Both the position numbers and the translations under genes were made by a program. Shown here one piece after another: positions 34,412-45,600 of a stretch of 64,000 nt of DNA; the first letter of the stretch is position 1; every line of letters starts with the position of its first letter. Under the pieces are notes generated by a model that saw only the letters and a list, made by a program, of their open reading frames with translations, did no database searches and was not told the DNA's origin. The stretch is from Stenogyne calaminthoides (taxonomy: Eukaryota > Streptophyta > Magnoliopsida > Lamiales > Lamiaceae). The stretch lies in NCBI GenBank assembly GCA_037126765.1, contig JBBCBC010000002.1:16213853-16277852 (forward strand), written 5' to 3'.

Positions 34412-34770
34412 TTTTTAGATTTTGGAGCATGTTTTCTCTATAGTTTAACACATGCTCTTCCACTTACAAGAATCCACCCCACTTTTCTTGTGCTCTATTG
34501 AAGCATAAAATTTGGGAATGCAGATATAGTGTCTTAAGAGGTACCTGAGTTTGATGATGGGGGGCGTGTTCTTTAAGAATCTCTTAAGATCCTTGCTCGT
34601 CGTATGATAAAAAAGGAAAATGCAATTGTGACTTAATTGTTAATACAATAATAACATCTACTTGATATTGAAGTTACTTGGGAGGAATTTAATGAGATGC
34701 GCCAGTAATTTCTTTGCTTGTTTGCTTGAGGACAAGTAAAGTCTGGAAGGGGGAGGGGGAGGGGGAGAGT
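34412..34770 (+). pseudogene. Ty3/gypsy pol C-terminus relic and polypurine tract
   Basis: This continues the relic at 31275-32167. It ends with EVTWEEFNEMRQ and LEDKSKSGR-like text, as at the C-terminal end of chromodomain-type gypsy polyproteins. A purine run with three AGGGGG units follows (34748-34768), directly before a TGTTATGGTG LTR start. Confidence 0.65.
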
Positions 34771-35000
34771 TGTTATGGTGGGAAGGAGGAGATCGACAAT
34801 TAGCCGTTGGAATAGTTGCTTGAATCTTCTAAAATTATTATTATATTTCTCCCTTTTTTTATGTTTAAGTTGAGGGCTATAGTTGTCTTTTTACATTGAT
34901 GCTCAACTAAAGGTTATAAATATCAGTCATCATCCTTGAGCTGAGAGACTATATGTTAACTTATGATAATGATATATTATTTTTGGCATAATATTTAAAA
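34771..35000 (+). mobile_element. Start of a gypsy 3' LTR
   Basis: It begins TGTTATGGTGGGAAGG after the polypurine tract and has a TATA-like GTTATAAATATCAG near 34913. The 3' end is not defined; the 5' partner LTR was not found. Confidence 0.5.
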
Positions 35001-35843
35001 TTTGATCAAATTTGAATTGTAATTCATGTAAATATAAATTCATGTAAATTAAAATTGAATGAAATTCATGTAAATTAAAATTTGCTTTTATCATATCAAA
35101 TTAAAATTCGCTTTTATATGAAATATTTCACGGATCTAGGATCAGTGAAATATGACCCACATGTTAGAATTAGATGCGTATAACACAAAGTGAAAAATTC
35201 GCTAATCTTGTGCGATTCGAACTGAATCAAGCGAATATTTCCTAAAAACTAGCGCAAACGCAAAACATCAAAACCTGAGTTATGTGTTACTATAATAACA
35301 AACATGTATTAATGTGAGTACATGTATGTGTTATTGTATGAAGAATCCATTAAACATGACCCGTGGGTCAGAAAGAGAAGTGCATAAATAAAGAGGGAAA
35401 AATTTGTTGTTCTTGTGCGGGTCGAAATGGGTCAATAGATTTTTCTATTAAATCTGCATAAAGGCAAAACAATAAAACTCTCTTCGAGATCTGCGTTGCT
35501 ATAAGGGAAAACATGTGTTACTGTAAGTACGTGTATGTGTTACTGTAAGGATAAAATGACACTCCCTCTATTTTCATCTATTTCCTCATCTATTTTTTAT
35601 TTGCTTCTCCTTCTGATATGTGACTAACTGCCTTAAGTAAATATCCAAACCACCAGATTACACAATTGAATCATTAATTTTTTTCTATCATTAATAGTAA
35701 CACATAATTGTCTTTACATCAACACATACTTGTCTTCAATGGCGGACCTAGGGTTTGAAATTTGAGGGTACGAAACATTATTAATAAAATATTATTTAAT
35801 ACTTAAAATTTTATACAATTCAAAGCATATTAAATAAAAATAC
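35001..35843. other. AT-rich repeat sequence
   Basis: No gene. It holds short repeats of AAATTCATGTAAATT (35010-35080), the duplicated about 205-bp unit listed separately, and a GGCGGACCTAGGGTTTG motif near 35742 of the kind seen at the ends of plant transposons. Confidence 0.4.
35153..35550 (+). repeat. Two degenerate copies of a about 205-bp unit
   Basis: Both units begin GACCC, carry TTCTTGTGCGG/TCTTGTGCGA, GGCAAAACAATAAAAC/CGCAAAACATCAAAAC and end in TACATGTATGTGTTATTGTA / TACGTGTATGTGTTACTGTA. The copies are 35153-35341 and 35362-35550. Identity is moderate, so the duplication is old. Confidence 0.6.
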
Positions 35844-35848
35844 ATATG

Positions 35849-37105
35849 TGACAGTGTGTGTGCGTGTATTTTCAGAGTGTTGTTGAAAATGTTATGCAAC
35901 ATGTAAAACAACATATGACAGCGGAAGTATAAAAACTCAGTGCAATGGATTTCAAAATTTTGTATAGTCTGTAATCCAGACTACACGAACCTCATGGTTA
36001 AAAACATCACTATAACAAGTAGTGAGATACACAAGAACCTCTTACAAGATCCTAAAAGGTGTAGTGAAAAACCACACACCAAAAAACAATCTATTCAATC
36101 AAGTAACTAGTGATCTTATTCAACATAAAACTTGATCTAATAAGATAAAATCAATACTGATGGGAAATGTTGGGATACACTCGACCACTACAAATAAACA
36201 TAGCATCGACCCTCACACTCCACTCACGGTTGTGTCTCGGATGCTACTCTCTTAAGTTTGGAGTAGAGCAAATGATATTTCACTTTAACTCAAACTTGAT
36301 ATTCAGCCAATGCAGTGTAAAAACACACTACACAAATGGAGAAGACAAAGTCCCCAACAAAAACTAGATGCACTAAGCACTCGATAGTCTTGTTGCTTGT
36401 TTGTCCCTCAAGTTTTGATGTTCCTTGAAGTGAGTATTTATAGGCCACAAAATTCAATTGCATTTCCCATCAACTAGGCAGTTGGAGCAGCAAAGAAAAC
36501 CATCTCCCATTAATTCCATGAACTCGATAACTACCCATGTTCTCCACAACCCTCACTCTTGTTTAATCTGCAACCGCCTGACTTAACAAGATTGTAAGTC
36601 TTCAACCTACATACAAGAACATTGGGGACAACATAAAATATTCGAAGTTAGTGTTAGGAGAAAAAACGAACTCTGATGTTGTCAGAAATATTGAACAACA
36701 TTTTGGACAACATCCAAGCTCTCAACAGAAAAACTTATAGACTTAGTAAAGACACAAAAGTCCTATTGGTTATCTGTAAACAATGAGACACTCTAAGTGC
36801 GAAATATTTCATTAGTGCACGTCCAAGTGGTAGTCTCCATGTATCCTATAAAATAGGATCCATTATCCATTATGTAACTTCCTTCAAACATGGTCAATAA
36901 CTTCCCACATGCTTTTAATTTCCTTCCACTATTAAACCAACTGTTTTCCATTATCCAATATTTCTTTAGAATATTCTCTAAATATATTCCTGCAAAACAC
37001 AACAAGAGAAATAACACATGGAAACACAAGATGTTGGTTGTGAAAGAAATGACGAATTATTGATGTTGTCACACATTAGTTATCACATTAAAAACAACAT
37101 CAACA
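35849..37105 (-). mobile_element. Solo LTR, probably copia, minus orientation
   Basis: This 1257-bp segment has TG...CA ends (TGACAGTG...ACATCAACA on plus) and the 5-bp duplication ATATG (35844-35848, 37106-37110). The minus strand has a CCTATAAATACTCAC box (about 36445-36431) and ACTTCCGCTGTCA near the end, as in many plant copia LTRs. There is no internal region, so it arose by recombination between two LTRs. Confidence 0.75.
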
Positions 37106-37110
37106 ATATG

Positions 37111-38081
37111 TGCATAACATTCAAATCAAATTACACTTACAATTGAGTCCATCAAATTTCTTTTTTTTTTTGAAGAATTTTTATTCAATATATTATATAC
37201 ATATGTGGCATGAATAGTATAAACTCTAGTTTATAACAACAAGTTCGTCTCAAATTCTTTTATAAATTATTCTAATAATTAAATAAATAATAAACATGAA
37301 TAAATCTTTCATAAATTAATCCAATAAAAAAAATAAACATGAATTAAAATATTTAAATTACTAATAAAATTTCAAATATAACCTTGAAATTAAAGGAAAG
37401 AGGTGGGTACTGCTTTTGTGTTTTTCCAAAATCAATTTAATAAAAAATATGAGGTACATATTTCAAGAGGGAGGTAAATATAAAAAATAAGTAAGAAAAT
37501 ATTGTACATGAACCTACGGTACATGAGGTTCAATCACAATAAAATAACTCGTGGGAGTTAAACACAAACCACACCACTAGGCTAGACTTAATAATAATAT
37601 GTTATTATGTATCTGCTCAAGTTTATTTCAATTTGGAGTCGGAACGCGATTGGTTTCTAAGATCACTTTCTCTTTAGGCCTTTTATTCGTTAGTCCTGGT
37701 AAAGCCCCGGTAACGCGACATAAAGACTCCTTATTCTTATTTAGAATTCATTTCATTCTTTTTTTGAAAATTTGATTTTACAGAATAAACCTAAACTAAA
37801 ACTGAACTAAATGAAGCGAAGTTTGCTGAAGTAGTGGACTTGTTCGCCACTGCTTATCATTATAATAATACAGACGGGAAACAATTTTTCTTATTTTGCA
37901 TTTATACAAATTTTTAAAAATAATCACTTGACCGAGCCGCATAAAATTCATAAAATTTTCATCTATTTAGTGTGAAATATTTCACCGGAAAGTAAATTGG
38001 GGCATAATCATCATACGAATAATCAAAATAGCGCAGCATCAAATTCATCCGCAGGAGGAATTGGCGTTTTTTATCCAAAAA
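37111..38081. other. AT-rich upstream region of TSK
   Basis: No coding region or clear transposon. Poly(A/T) and TAATAA-rich stretches dominate, with a GC-richer patch near 37625-37730. Promoter elements of TSK probably lie in its right part. Confidence 0.5.
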
Positions 38082-38092
38082 TTTGGCGGGAA
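38082..38092 (+). promoter_or_regulatory. E2F-binding site upstream of TSK
   Basis: TTTGGCGGGAA is a perfect canonical E2F site, 144 bp upstream of the TSK start codon. E2F/DP factors switch on S-phase genes in plants. This fits a gene acting at replication forks. Confidence 0.75.
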
Positions 38093-38200
38093 TCTCAAAT
38101 TTGCTTGATTTACAAAACCCCCCTGTCTAAAAAAGTTAATCAGTGTGAAACCCCTAGTTGAGCGGAAAAGGGTTTCAGAAGTGGGAGGAGAAAGGCGAGA

Positions 38201-38230
38201 ATGCCGCTTTCGTCTCAATTCAATTCATAA
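38201..38230 (+). CDS. Nine-codon upstream ORF of TSK
   Basis: ATG (38201) through MPLSSQFNS to TAA (38228-38230), in the same frame as TSK and ending six bases before its ATG (38237). If transcription starts upstream of 38201, this uORF would be read first and could limit TSK translation. The transcription start is unknown. Confidence 0.45.
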   Translation: MPLSSQFNS

Positions 38231-38236
38231 AATAAA

Positions 38237-39612
38237 ATGCGTAGGAAAGTGGAATCAAGCCAGCAGCAGAAGCTGGCAGAAGCGAAGAGGGGTTATAAGT
38301 CTTCGGTGGCGGAGGGGAACCGGCAGGAGGAGGCGCGTTGGGCGAACGCGATCGGAGATATACTCAAGAACCGCGGTGAGTACGTGCAGGCTCTCCAGTG
38401 GCTACGCAAGGACTACGATGTTTCGGTCAGGTTCTTGCCCGATAAGCACCGTCTCGCCACGTGTCAGTCCCTCGGCGAGATCTACCTCCGCCTCCACCGC
38501 TATGAAGATGCCCTACAATATCAGGTACAGGAGAAAGAAATGCTGAGTTTATCTTGTAGATACTAATATCTGCCAGTTGTATTTTAGGTTTGATTTGGTT
38601 CGAAATTTACATAATGTTTTTGTCAATGAGAACTATTGTTTGCTTGGTATTTCATTTTTTTACTAATCTTTTTTTAACTAATCTCTGCCAGTAGTATTTA
38701 CATTTTTGTCAATGAGAATGGCTATTGTTTAGGAGTAAATGTCTTTTATTGTGGATTTTGAAAACCTATGCTGTTCTGTGGGGCAGAAAAAGCATTTGGA
38801 TCTTGCCAAGGATGAAAATGACCTCATTGAGCAACAAAGAGCCAGCACTCAGCTCGGGCGAACGTATCATGAAATATTTTTAAAATCGGATGATGACCAT
38901 TCTGCAGTTCGTAATGCCAAGAAATATTTTAACTTTGCCATGAATATTGCACAAACTATAAAGGAGAAGCCGCCTTCTGCGGGAGTTTCTTTTCTGAAGG
39001 AGTATATTGATGCGCATAATAACCTTGGGATGCTTGAATTAGATCTTGAGAACTTGGATGAAGCAGAGAAGATACTTAAAAGAGCATTAATGATATGTGA
39101 TGAAGAAGAAGTCCCCGAGGCTGATGATACACGTAGTAGACTCCATCACAACCTTGGAAATGTTTACTTGGAGCTTAGGAAGTGGGAAAATGCCCATGAG
39201 CACATAAAAAAAGATATTCTTATCTGCAAGCAAATTAAGCATTGTCAAGGGGAAGCAAAAGGTTACATTAATCTCGGTGAGCTGCATTACAGAAATCAGA
39301 AATACGACGAAGCCATTGCAGCTTATAGAAAGGCGCTTGATCTGGCAAAGTCCTTGGAAGATGAGATTGTGTTAACAGAAGAAATAAATCAAAATATTGA
39401 AACTGTAAGAAGAGCAAAGGAAGTGATTGATGAACTGAAAAAAGAAGAGTTAAACCTTAAGAAGCTCGAAAGGAGCCTAAAAACGGCTAGAGGAACAGAA
39501 GTTGAAAGTAAATTTCTGCTGAAACAGAATGGATCCCTTGATTGCCTAGTTGATAAAGCAAGGATGATCCGTGCATGGATGAAAGTACATTTCTTTCTCA
39601 TACCACACACAC

Positions 39613-39673
<61 letters not shown>

Positions 39674-42600
39674 TGTTCTCATGAAACAAGTAATACTTTA
39701 CTGTGACATTTTTATTTGAGAACCTTATAATCTATTTGGAGCATAAGCTTTATGGTTTCACATATATTTCTGTTTTAGGTATGAGAAGAATTAAATAAAG
39801 ATAGAATATTAATTACCAAGAAGGATATTGCCATTGATTCCAAAATTTTCATACCAGGAATGATCCCATTATATAGTTCTCTCTTATTGTCAAGATATTG
39901 ACATTTTTTTTCATGTTGAATTGTACTTAGTTTCGTGAATATGCAAAAAAGAAGAAGAGGATAGCACAACAGCTTTGTGACACAGAGAAACTGGGCGACT
40001 CCTTTATTATTGTTGGAGAGTCATACCAGAACCTCCGAAAATTCAGCAAAGCCCTTAAATGGTACAAAAAGGGGTGGGAAACCTTTCGTATGATTGGTAA
40101 CTCAGAGGTGATTAACTTATTATGCGCCACTCGGCCTTCATTTTAAGTAAAGTTATTTACATTTTCTATACATTGCAATAATTACACAATCATTATTGTC
40201 TAGAGACTAGTTTTTTGTTCCAATGGTCTCGTTGTTCAGAAACATTATATTGTAAAATCTCATTTATCAGAATAACCTAGTTGCAAGGTTTTGTTTGCCC
40301 TTCCTTGTTTTCTAAAAGATTGTGTTTTCAGGGGCAAGCACTAGCAAAGATTAACATTGGAGATGTTTTGGACTCCACTGGTGATTGGATCGGTGCATTA
40401 GATGCTTTCAGAGAGGGCTACAGGCAAGTTTAATAGACATTCCTGGTTGCCTTTTCCAAATGGAGTAGTAAAAAGTATTACTTATTCAATTTCCTTCTAA
40501 ATCACTAGATCTGTACTTTTCTTGTGACAATCATAATCCTGATTTGTCTTAATTTTTTTTATGCCCTCTAAATTCTTCTTTCATGCTCTTTCCCCCTGAA
40601 TTCTTCTTGCATGCTCTTGCTCTGAATTCTTGGGTTTTGTATTTTTTTACTTAGTATCTCTGACAGAATATGTACAATTTTTGGCTACAATTTTTTCACC
40701 AAATCTGCTGAGTAAAATTTGTGTCTTGAAGAGTGATCTATTTAATCTTTTTTGACGATTTTCTTCTTTGTTACAGGATTGCTGTTAGTGGAAAACTGTC
40801 TGCCTTGCAGCTTTCTGCTCTAGAAAATATGCATTATAGCCACATGATTCGCTTTGACGATGAGGAAGAGGCCAGGTAAATACTAAATTGCAATTTCCTT
40901 TATTTGCCAGCTTTGCCAATGGTTTCTATGTGTTTCTTTTTATGAGAATTATTTGGGTACTTTCCAGGAAGATAAAATTGTTAATTGACAAGTTCAAGCA
41001 ATCCAAAATTGGGGAGCAGGAGCTTGAAGATTCTTTAGATGTCCGCTGTTCTGAGACTAAAACAGAGTTGGATAACTTATCAACAGATGATAGATCTGAT
41101 GGTAGCTTTTCAGCAGAGAAATATAAACTGAATTTCTTGGAAACAAACTCGGATGATGTTGATGATGAGCTGACTGAAAACATACCTTTGAAATCTTTAC
41201 TAAAATCTAATAAAAGAAAAGCAAAACGAAGAGCTGCTTGTAGAACCGCTCTTAATGCTTCTTCGAGACCATGTGGGTCCCCTGCAAAGAGCATATCCAG
41301 ATCTACTGATAGTTTTACAGGTAACCGTAAGCGTGTACGCATTATCCTTTCTGACGGTGAAGGTGAAAGTGATGAGTATGGTTTCTCCGAAAGAGTAGCT
41401 GACAGGTCTCCAGTGGAAGGCATTGCAACTTCTGATGAATGTAAGCTGTAGATCATGTTTACACTTGTTAAAACTTAACTTATCTGCTGAAGGAAAAATG
41501 TTGAACCTTGTCTTTTATGTTGCAGTAAGCAAAAAATATCCCAGCAACGCAGTTCATGAATTTCAGGTTACATTTTCTTACAACTGAGTAAATATGGTTT
41601 ATTTGTCGATCTAAGCTTAACTTTTAGTTCTTATGTTGTATAGGATGTCTCACCTGATTCCTCTAGATGTAAAGCAGGTGGCAATCCTTGTGCCAATCTT
41701 GAGACTAGCACCTCCTCCCACAAATCCAAAAGTTTTAAATCAGACCATGCTAAAGATTCTAGAGTTACAGGGATTTGTGAAGCTGTGGGCAATTCAAACA
41801 CACTTGGAAACAACAGCATCTGTGATGGATCCTGCAACCTATTTCAGAATGAAATTTCCACTGAAGATGTGTGTGCTTGTTCTGATGAATCTTGTGTAAG
41901 TTTGAAAAGAAAAAAAAGACCAAAAATTTCTTCCCATTGTCTTTATTTTTACTTGTTACCATAACTTGTAATATTGTATGGTCAAATCTTGATATTGAAG
42001 CCTGGTATGTTATACAAATTATAGAAGAATACAAATACACAAGGGGGTGTTTGTTGAAGTATTTGATTGGATTGAAAATCCAGGAGTTGTTTTTGATGAA
42101 TAGTAAAAGGTGTATCTGAATTTTGTATATGTTTGAGAGTGTAGATTTTGTAGGATTTAATAGGGTAGAATTTTGAAAATAAATATAAGTAATAGATGAT
42201 TGATTGTTATTGACAATTGTGTAAAGCTGGGGAGAGAGTGCAAAGTAAAAAGGAGGAGAGAGATTGTTGAGTTGGATAAATATATATATTAAAAAATGAG
42301 AGATAGATGGATAGTGTATTGGAAATTGTGTTTGATAAAATGTAAAATATATGTATTATAGGTATTACAAGGTAGAATATTATAGGATTTGAAATCCTAT
42401 AACAAAGAGTTTTATTAATAGCCACAAGTCTTGAAACCTAATGCTGTCGTAAAATTTGCTGTCTACTGAATCTTGTTACTTTATGTGTTATGCAGCAACG
42501 TTTCATCTTTAAAATTGATCAAGAATTGGTACACATGGACCTAAATTTGTATGGTGGTGGCTGTAAACTTGATATAGAGCAGATGAAGGTTGAATTGGCT

Positions 42601-45600
42601 TGCTTGTATTATTTACAACTCTCCAGAGAAAAGAGATCAAGAGGTATGCAGCAAATCTTGTTTCTTGAATTTAGTTTTGTTTCTTTGTTGATTATTTTCT
42701 AGGTGAAGTTGTGAACTGATAGTAACTTCTGGTGCTCATGGTCTATGGTTGGGGAAATTTGTGTTGTTTAGGTTGTATAAAATAATATCTAAAACCCAGA
42801 AATAACTATGCAAAATAGAAGATGGACCACGGGTTACATAAATTTGAACTAGAATGTATTTTTAAACTTCATCTGCTGCAAAGTACTAAGAATGATTATT
42901 GTACTATCTTTAGATCAATAGGTCAAATTAAAGAGAATGTCAACTTTTTCTATAAGAAAAAGTATAATTCAGATACATGGTGTATAAACTTCCTTCTTTA
43001 TATAAAGGAAAAATTACAACTAGATACAAGATTTGAGTACAAATAACAAGCAGATACAAAGTGCAGAAATTTGAACTAAAGTGCAGAAATTTTCTGCACT
43101 TTGTATCTGGTTGTAATTTTTTGGGTGACTTTGTTGTGTAAAGTTTTTATCCCTTATATAAAATCCTACAATAACTAATGATTAGTATATAGCCTATTTT
43201 TTGGTGTTTTTTCTTTTGAGATTGTGTGAAACATATCTCCGTATGGAGCTCTGCTTTAAATAATTATCAACTTATGTGTATGTCACAATCAACCTTGAAG
43301 TTTTGTTGCAGTTGGTTTGCATTAATGGTCATGGAATCATTCGCATTTCATTTCATCCATAATATCTTCGTGATTGTTCTTAATTTGCTCGAGTCTCTTG
43401 TTATTATATACTCCTAGCGTTCTTTAATAGTTCCTTTAGAAAAACAATTTGTTCCAAAATATCCGTCGCTTTTGGTTTCCCAAGTGATATTAAATATTTT
43501 TTTCCAACTTTGCCCTTTTTATGAATAACCTGTAAGAGGGTATATTAAAATACTTTGCATAGGATAAATGACCATCAATGATTCATTAATAACCTGTAAG
43601 AGGGTATGATAGGGCGCCGCCACTCAAGGTGTATCATCGGAGGAAGAAGATGCCGGCGTAGTGTTTGATGAATTGCAAGAGTTATTAATTTATGACCTTT
43701 AAGTTTCGTACTTTAATTATATTTCTGATTAGGAGTTGAACTTTCCTTTTGTTAGTTGGAGTCCTTTATTTTTGTGGGTTGTGGCTCTTAATGGGCCGAG
43801 TTGTCAGACTATTTATTTGCGGGCGTTTTGCCCTAGTGGTTTATCAGAAAATAATAGTTTATTTCGGCCGTATTGGCTTGGGCAGAGATATTCTCTGTCG
43901 ATCCTCTTTTGAGGGTTTTGTGTTCGTTTGGTGTTCTTCGCCGAGAATAGGTGGAACCTATCAATTGGTCGACCTCGCCTGCATTTACTGTATTTCGTAG
44001 GCACGCTTCGGACAAGGAGAGGTCTAATCGGTGGAAAAGACGAAATACTTTGCAGATGGCAATGATCGACGAGGCTGCTCAAGACTTAAGTAATAACAAC
44101 AAGCAAAGGCGGTTAAAGCAATTGGCAGTTGACCTTGGCGATGTGGCCCAGCGCCCGAATCGATGGTGCTCGCCAGCTGATCGGACTCTGGCGGATTCTC
44201 TAATAACTCCTCCGGCGGGGCACGCACAACACCAGATCCGCGGCTTTTCACCCGTTACGTGGCGTGAAGAGTTCGCGAATCAACTTCTGCCGATTCGGCC
44301 CCGATCCGTCGATCGTTAGCGCAGTCGAGCAATTTTTTGGTCGAAACTAACCTTGCCGTCCGATCGTCCCGACTTGCCCTCATTGCAATGTCGGGCGCCA
44401 AGAATGTTCTGGGCTCGATGGGCTATCGTCGTCGTCAGACGCCTACTATTGCATGGGAGCAATTTACTCGAGAGCTTATAGAGCGTTTGAGACAGATTCG
44501 GCTAAGAATGATATGAAGCAAATGCACGCCACTCGGCAAATAAAGCTCGTTGGAAGACTTCTTGTCCTCGTTCGGCGAAGCGCTGCACAACTTCCCGCCT
44601 TCTTCCCCGAGCGGCACCTTTGGCATGTTTCTGGGGGCCTCAAAGCCGTCCATCCGGACAAGATATCGATGTTTGAAACCGGGGATGTACACTCCACCAT
44701 TCGGGCGGCGGGCGGATATCCCGCTCGACCTCGTTCCGAATCACTCTAATCGCCCAAATTTTCCAACAAAACAACACCGGTCGCCGCGGTCTCCGCTTTC
44801 GCGGAGGATTATGACCAAAGATCCTCCCGATCCCGACCCCTCGGGGATCCCACGGCTCTTCCACAACATAATCGGGAACCGCCGCATAAAAAATACGCGT
44901 CGTCGACAAACAGAGGAGGCCCCCGATTACTGAGGCAAAGGGAAGTGTTATCGGTGCAGCCAACCGTCGCGGTCCCTTCGTAAGTGTGATGCCAAGTTCT
45001 GAACATACTAATTGGAGGCGGCGGAGGAAGACGCCGACGATCGGTTGAGGAGCATGACCGCCGGATACTCCTCCTCCGTTAGTTTTGGCGTCATCCGAAC
45101 CGAATATTCGGTCGTGAAACTTTCCGAATTATCGTCGAATGGGTTTGATGGGGCTCTGACGATGAAGTTGTTCAATGGGGTGGCGACATCCATCCTCCTC
45201 CTGAATGATTGATAGTGGGGCAAGTCATTGCTTCCTTTCCGAGTCCATGGTTGCCAAGCTCGGGTTGCCCATTGTCGATTCATCGGACTTTCATGTGATC
45301 TTGGGGGCCAGGGTCACGTGTTCCAATGCAAGGTATGTCTGGCAAAGCGCTTCTATTACCCTTGATCGTCATACCTTCTTAATAGATTGCTACGTGTTCC
45401 CTCTGCGGGGTATCGATTTAGTATTGGGAGTTTAAGTGGTTGTCAACATTGGGAGATGATCTGACTAATTGGTTGAGGTTGTCAATGAACTTCACTATCT
45501 CGGAGGCGTTATGGTGCAGTATTTGGGGACCCTCCCTTACACGCTTCGAACTGTAATCAAAATGATCTTAAAATGTTGGGCGTCGGGATGAGGTATGGGT

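Larger units (their letters stand above)
38237..42643 (+). other. TSK: TSK exons 1-9: TPR domain, disordered linker and start of UBL-like region
   Basis: TPR-like helix pairs occur at about residues 30-66 (ARWANAIGDILKNRGEYVQA), 67-130, 174-207 (HNNLGMLELDLENLDEAEK), 214-247 (HHNLGNVYLELRKWENAHEH), 254-287 (YINLGELHYRNQKYDEA), 381-414 (GESYQNLRKFSKALKWYKK) and 425-455 (KINIGDVLDSTGDWIGALDA). Exons 6-8 encode an acidic/basic low-complexity linker with a KRKAKRRA cluster, probably a nuclear signal. Exon 9 (with exon 10) resembles the ubiquitin-like domain of animal TONSL; this last point is from memory of the family and is tentative. Confidence 0.8.

Noticed and set aside
38145..38546. 133-codon frame overlapping TSK exon 1
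   Set aside because: It begins at GTG and runs out of frame with conserved TPR coding sequence.
39389..39682. Minus-strand frame with Tyr-Ile and Cys-Val repeats
   Set aside because: It is a translation of the CA/TA microsatellite opposite TSK exon 2.
43964..43985. Primer-binding site of the intronic gypsy element
   Set aside because: ATTGGTCGACCTCGCC does not match TGGTATCAGAGC or another tRNA end that I can name with confidence.
44435..45283. Minus-strand frames within the gypsy gag region
   Set aside because: The codon pattern and neighbouring pol domains are on the plus strand; these are shadows of GC-rich sequence.
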